DNA from: Ureibacillus thermosphaericus
Lineage (GTDB): Bacteria; Bacillota; Bacilli; Bacillales_A; Planococcaceae
Direction of reading: 5' to 3'
NCBI RefSeq assembly: GCF_012396605.1
Contig: NZ_JAAXPW010000021.1
Coordinates: 1 to 55,477 of the forward strand
DNA length: 55,477 nt
The translations under genes and the position numbers were made by a program. The number at the start of each line of letters is the position of its first letter. The first letter of the stretch is position 1. Positions 53,646 to 55,477 of this stretch are shown here, piece after piece. The notes under the pieces were generated by a model. It worked only from the letters and a program-made list of their open reading frames with translations, was not told the DNA's origin and did no database searches.

Positions 53646-54835
53646 TTACTAGTGATATAATCAAGACATTATTGAATTTATACGGAAATGTGGTGAATGA
53701 TGTGATCAATGATTCGAATGAAAAATTAATTCAATTATTAGAAGAACAACTCGCGCAATCCAATAAGAGAAATGAAGAACTGTTGAAACAAATTGAATCG
53801 TTGTCACAACAAGTTCGCTATTTAACAAAGCTTCTTTATGGCTCAAAATCAGAAAAATCAAAGTACCAAGCTCCAGATGGACAATGTTCTTTATTTGATG
53901 ATGACTCTTTTTTTAACGAACCTGAGCACACAGAAGAACAAAGCACGGACACTGTTACCTATACAGTTGTTCGTAAAATACATAAAAAGAAATGAAACGA
54001 TTTCTTCGTGGATGGTTTAGAAATTGAAGAAATTCATCATCACCCTGAAACTTACAATGCGAGTGTTGTCAATCTCAGATGACAGAGATCGGCAGCACGA
54101 TTGTTCGTGAGGAAGCAAAATTTATACCGGCTATTGTGAAGCGTGTTCGACATATCGAACACGCTTATGAGTGCAGGAATTGTAAAAAAGATCTTCGTGG
54201 AAAAGTTCAAGGGAACCATCATTTGTGACGGATATTCTGCATACGCTGGTTTACCTAACGTCACATTCGCCAATTGTTGGGCACATGTGCGTAGAAAATG
54301 GTTAAAAGCCAACAGTAAAAACGCCGAAAAAGGTGTAGAATATTGTAATCGACTCTACGAATTGGAACGAAAGTTTAAGAAACTTTCACCAAGCAAACGT
54401 CGAAAAGAACGAAAAAAATATTCCAAACCGATTGTGGAAGAATTCTTACAATGGGTAGATGAATCTCCTTTTTACGGCAAAAGTGCCCTTGCGGAAGCGG
54501 TAAACTATACTTTGAAACATGCCGAAGGTCTAAAAGCATTTCTATATGACGGTCGAATTGCGATTGACAATAACCCAGCAGAAAATGCGATTCGTCCGAG
54601 TGTGATTGGTCGGAAGAACTGGCTTTTCTCTGTGAGTGAATTGGGAGCTGATGCCAATGCCATTTGTTTGAGTTTAGCTGAAACGGCAAAAGCTAATGGA
54701 ATTGATTGCTATCAATACTTGGTCAAAGTATTGACAGAACTCCCGAACCTCCCAATCCATCAGCAACCAGAAATAATCGATTGCTACTTGCCTTGGTCTA
54801 AAAATATACGTGAATCATGTGCAATAGCAAAATAG
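53642..54835 (+). pseudogene. IS66 TnpC transposase, broken
   Basis: The first frame, 53642-53995, has the coiled coil (EEQLAQSNKRNEELLKQIESL) and LLYGSKSEKSK motif of TnpC, then an in-frame TGA at 53993-53995. The same frame goes on (FFVDGLEIEEIHHHPET) to a one-base loss near 54060, after which the zinc-finger region (MTEIGSTIVREEAKF, YECRNCKKD) is in another frame. At about 54195 it jumps to KGTIICDGYSAYAGL, skipping about 100 residues that carry the first catalytic Asp. The C-terminal part to 54835 is open and includes AIDNNPAENAIRP. Confidence 0.82.
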
Positions 54836-54837
54836 CC

Positions 54838-54880
54838 CTCAATCTGAAAAAACTCAAGATTGTAGGGCTATTAGTCATGC
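54838..54880 (+). repeat. inverted repeat after IS66 transposase
   Basis: ATAGCCCT-CAATC and its complement GATTG-TAGGGCTAT form a stem with an A-rich loop, also found at 51909-51941 in the other IS66 copy. Possible internal terminator of the element. Confidence 0.6.
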
Positions 54881-54924
54881 GTACTAATAGGTACGCTTTT
54901 TTAATCCCTGTTTTAAGTTTTTCA

Positions 54925-54981
54925 ATGCGTCATTTGAATTCGGCCTTACGATTGATATGCGTCGTTTGAATTCGGGCTTAC
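54925..54981. repeat. two tandem IS66 right-end sequences
   Basis: TGCGTCATTTGAATTCGGCC-TTAC (54926-54949) and TGCGTCGTTTGAATTCGGGC-TTAC (54958-54981) differ by two bases and stand in the same orientation 32 bases apart. The outer 30-base copy is also found exactly at 52161-52190. Confidence 0.8.
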
Positions 54982-55009
54982 CTTGGTAGTAAGGGGCTTC
55001 AATTTTTGC

Positions 55010-55036
55010 AAAAAAAAAGCACCACTATTGTGGTGC
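55010..55036 (-). terminator. terminator of duplicate 5S fragment
   Basis: On minus: CACCAC/GTGGTG stem (55020-55025, 55030-55035), then nine T. Copy of the genuine 5S terminator. Confidence 0.75.
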
Positions 55037-55041
55037 CTTCT

Positions 55042-55096
55042 GCGAAGCGCTCGTCTATCTCTCACAAGGGGACCCCTTAACTACCATCGGCGCTAA
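55042..55096 (-). pseudogene. truncated, diverged 5S rRNA 3' fragment
   Basis: On the minus strand TTAGCGCCGATGGTAGTTAA, GGGGTCCCCTTGTGAGAGA and AGCGCTTCGC resemble the last 50 bases of 5S rRNA with several changes, including loss of the AGTAGGACG block. The 5' half is missing. It is a relic of a tandem 5S gene or of rRNA-operon recombination. Confidence 0.7.
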
Positions 55097-55290
55097 CTCC
55101 GAAGCACGTTGACCAGCGATTTTCTGTGTCAGCTTCGGCAGTCCGGTGCTCACGTACTTAGTACGCTCCGCTCCGGGCTGCCTCGCTTCCTTGAACTTCT
55201 TGGTCCCCGTGCTTCTCGTCTCCTTCAAATATTTATTTTACTTTTGTTTAGCATGTGGTTTCTGTATCGCGCCGATCGGACTTTCAGTCC
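55097..55290. other. GC-rich spacer between 5S copies
   Basis: About 190 bases with a GC content near 55 percent, well above the surroundings. It contains the palindrome GTACTTAGTAC near 55154-55164 and a GTGCTCACGTAC / CGCTCCGCTCCGG block of the kind often seen near rRNA and tRNA genes in Bacillales. No gene seen. Confidence 0.5.
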
Positions 55291-55317
55291 TTGTTAGTAA
55301 GGGGCTTCAATTTTTGC

Positions 55318-55347
55318 AAAAAAAAAAACCACCACTATTGTGGTGCC
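55318..55347 (-). terminator. intrinsic terminator of 5S rRNA / rRNA operon
   Basis: On minus: CACCAC (complement 55340-55345) pairs with GTGGTG (complement 55330-55335), loop of 4, followed by eleven T. It lies 10 bases beyond the 5S 3' end. Confidence 0.9.
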
Positions 55348-55352
55348 TTTTG

Positions 55353-55465
55353 CGAAGCGACGTCCTACTCTCACAAGGGGAAGCCCCTTACTACCATCGG
55401 CGCTGAAGAGCTTAACTTCCGTGTTCGGTATGGGAACGGGTGTGACCTCTTCGCCATCGTCACTT
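55353..55465 (-). rRNA. rrf: 5S ribosomal RNA
   Basis: On the minus strand the sequence carries the standard 5S blocks GAAGAGGTCACACCCGTTCC, CATACCGAACACGGAAGTTA, AGCTCTTCAGCGCCGATGGT and GTGAGAGTAGGACG. The terminal stem is formed by GTGACG near the 5' end with CGTCGC near the 3' end. End points are within a few bases. It marks the distal end of an rRNA operon whose 23S gene lies beyond the right edge. Confidence 0.95.
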
Positions 55466-55477
55466 CACTATATGAGA

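Larger units (their letters stand above)
53424..54981 (+). mobile_element. IS66-family element, decayed
   Basis: 1558 bases. The left end GTAAGCCCGAA... (53424-53450) and the right end (54955-54981 read on minus) agree at 24 of 27 positions and begin GTAA, typical of IS66. It contains a TnpA-like fragment and a broken TnpC; TnpB is absent. No 8-base target duplication is visible. A second right-end-like sequence (54925-54949) sits just inside the outer one. Confidence 0.83.
54985..55357. repeat. direct repeat carrying the 5S terminator
   Basis: About 55-60 bases (TAGTAAGGGGCTTC, AATTTTTGCAAAA, A-run, CACCACTATTGTGGTG, TGCGAAGCG) occur at 54987-55049 and again at 55295-55357. Each copy is joined to a 5S 3' end on the minus strand. 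Confidence 0.8.

Noticed and set aside
53424-54981. Intact, active IS66 element
   Set aside because: TnpB is missing, and TnpC has a nonsense codon, a one-base shift and a deletion over the first catalytic Asp. No target duplication.
55109-55406. Two plus-strand frames near the right edge
   Set aside because: They run antisense through the 5S duplicate and its GC-rich spacer, and have no ribosome binding site.

Overview
The window is AT-rich chromosomal DNA from a Gram-positive, probably endospore-forming member of the Bacillales. The best fit is a Bacillaceae/Planococcaceae-type genome such as Lysinibacillus, Solibacillus, Rummeliibacillus or Ureibacillus, but this is inferred from gene content and the genus is not settled. 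Supporting signs are strong AGGAGG-type ribosome binding sites, GTG and TTG starts, an xpt-pbuX guanine riboswitch, a seven-gene Mrp antiporter operon, RocD/FumC/KatA/AceA of Bacillus type, an S-layer (SLH) protein and a collagen-like protein of the kind found on spores.

Layout. 0.3-9.2 kb: cell-surface and orphan genes (DUF4097 protein, pRiA4b/SEC-C protein, DinB protein, collagen-like protein, SLH protein, a small basic peptide coupled to a Hanks-type kinase, a VCBS-like protein). 9.2-15.8 kb: YkvI-type transporter, an OSBS/N-acylamino acid racemase family enzyme, a gene-poor stretch with an orphan terminator, a NorA/Bmr-like efflux pump, ornithine aminotransferase and a YpsA-like protein. 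15.8-19.7 kb: a perfect Fur box promoter feeding a C-rich structured leader before fumC, then the riboswitch-controlled xpt-pbuX operon on the other strand. 19.8-32.6 kb: single-gene units (LysP, NimT/CynX-type MFS, membrane-anchored Mrr-like nuclease, SLC13 permease, catalase, AEC carrier, class III CoA-transferase, orphan proteins). 32.7-41.9 kb: metallophosphoesterase, mrpABCDEFG, and divergent Usp, DUF421 and CBS genes. 42.1-45.6 kb: a probable three-gene operon (EamA transporter, argininosuccinate-lyase paralogue, BadF/NagK-type kinase). 45.7-51.8 kb: membrane-anchored transglutaminase, glycosyltransferase, class V aminotransferase, isocitrate lyase and a divergent LytTR regulator. 51.8-55.0 kb: an insertion-sequence graveyard with two IS66-family remnants around an IS1595-like element that has a perfect 8-bp target duplication and carries an intact passenger gene. 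55.0-55.5 kb: the 5S rRNA gene at the end of a ribosomal RNA operon entering from the right, preceded by a damaged duplicate of the 5S 3' end.

How it works together. Much of the region is central carbon and nitrogen handling (RocD, FumC, AceA, aminotransferase, LysP), purine salvage (Xpt/PbuX), and stress or ion homeostasis (KatA, Mrp, Usp). The most striking unexplained signals are the Fur-controlled C-rich RNA upstream of the iron-independent fumarase, resembling FsrA/IsrR-type iron-sparing RNAs; the IS1595-like passenger element; the coupled basic-peptide/kinase pair; and the CTGTT half-site cluster between aceA and the LytTR gene.
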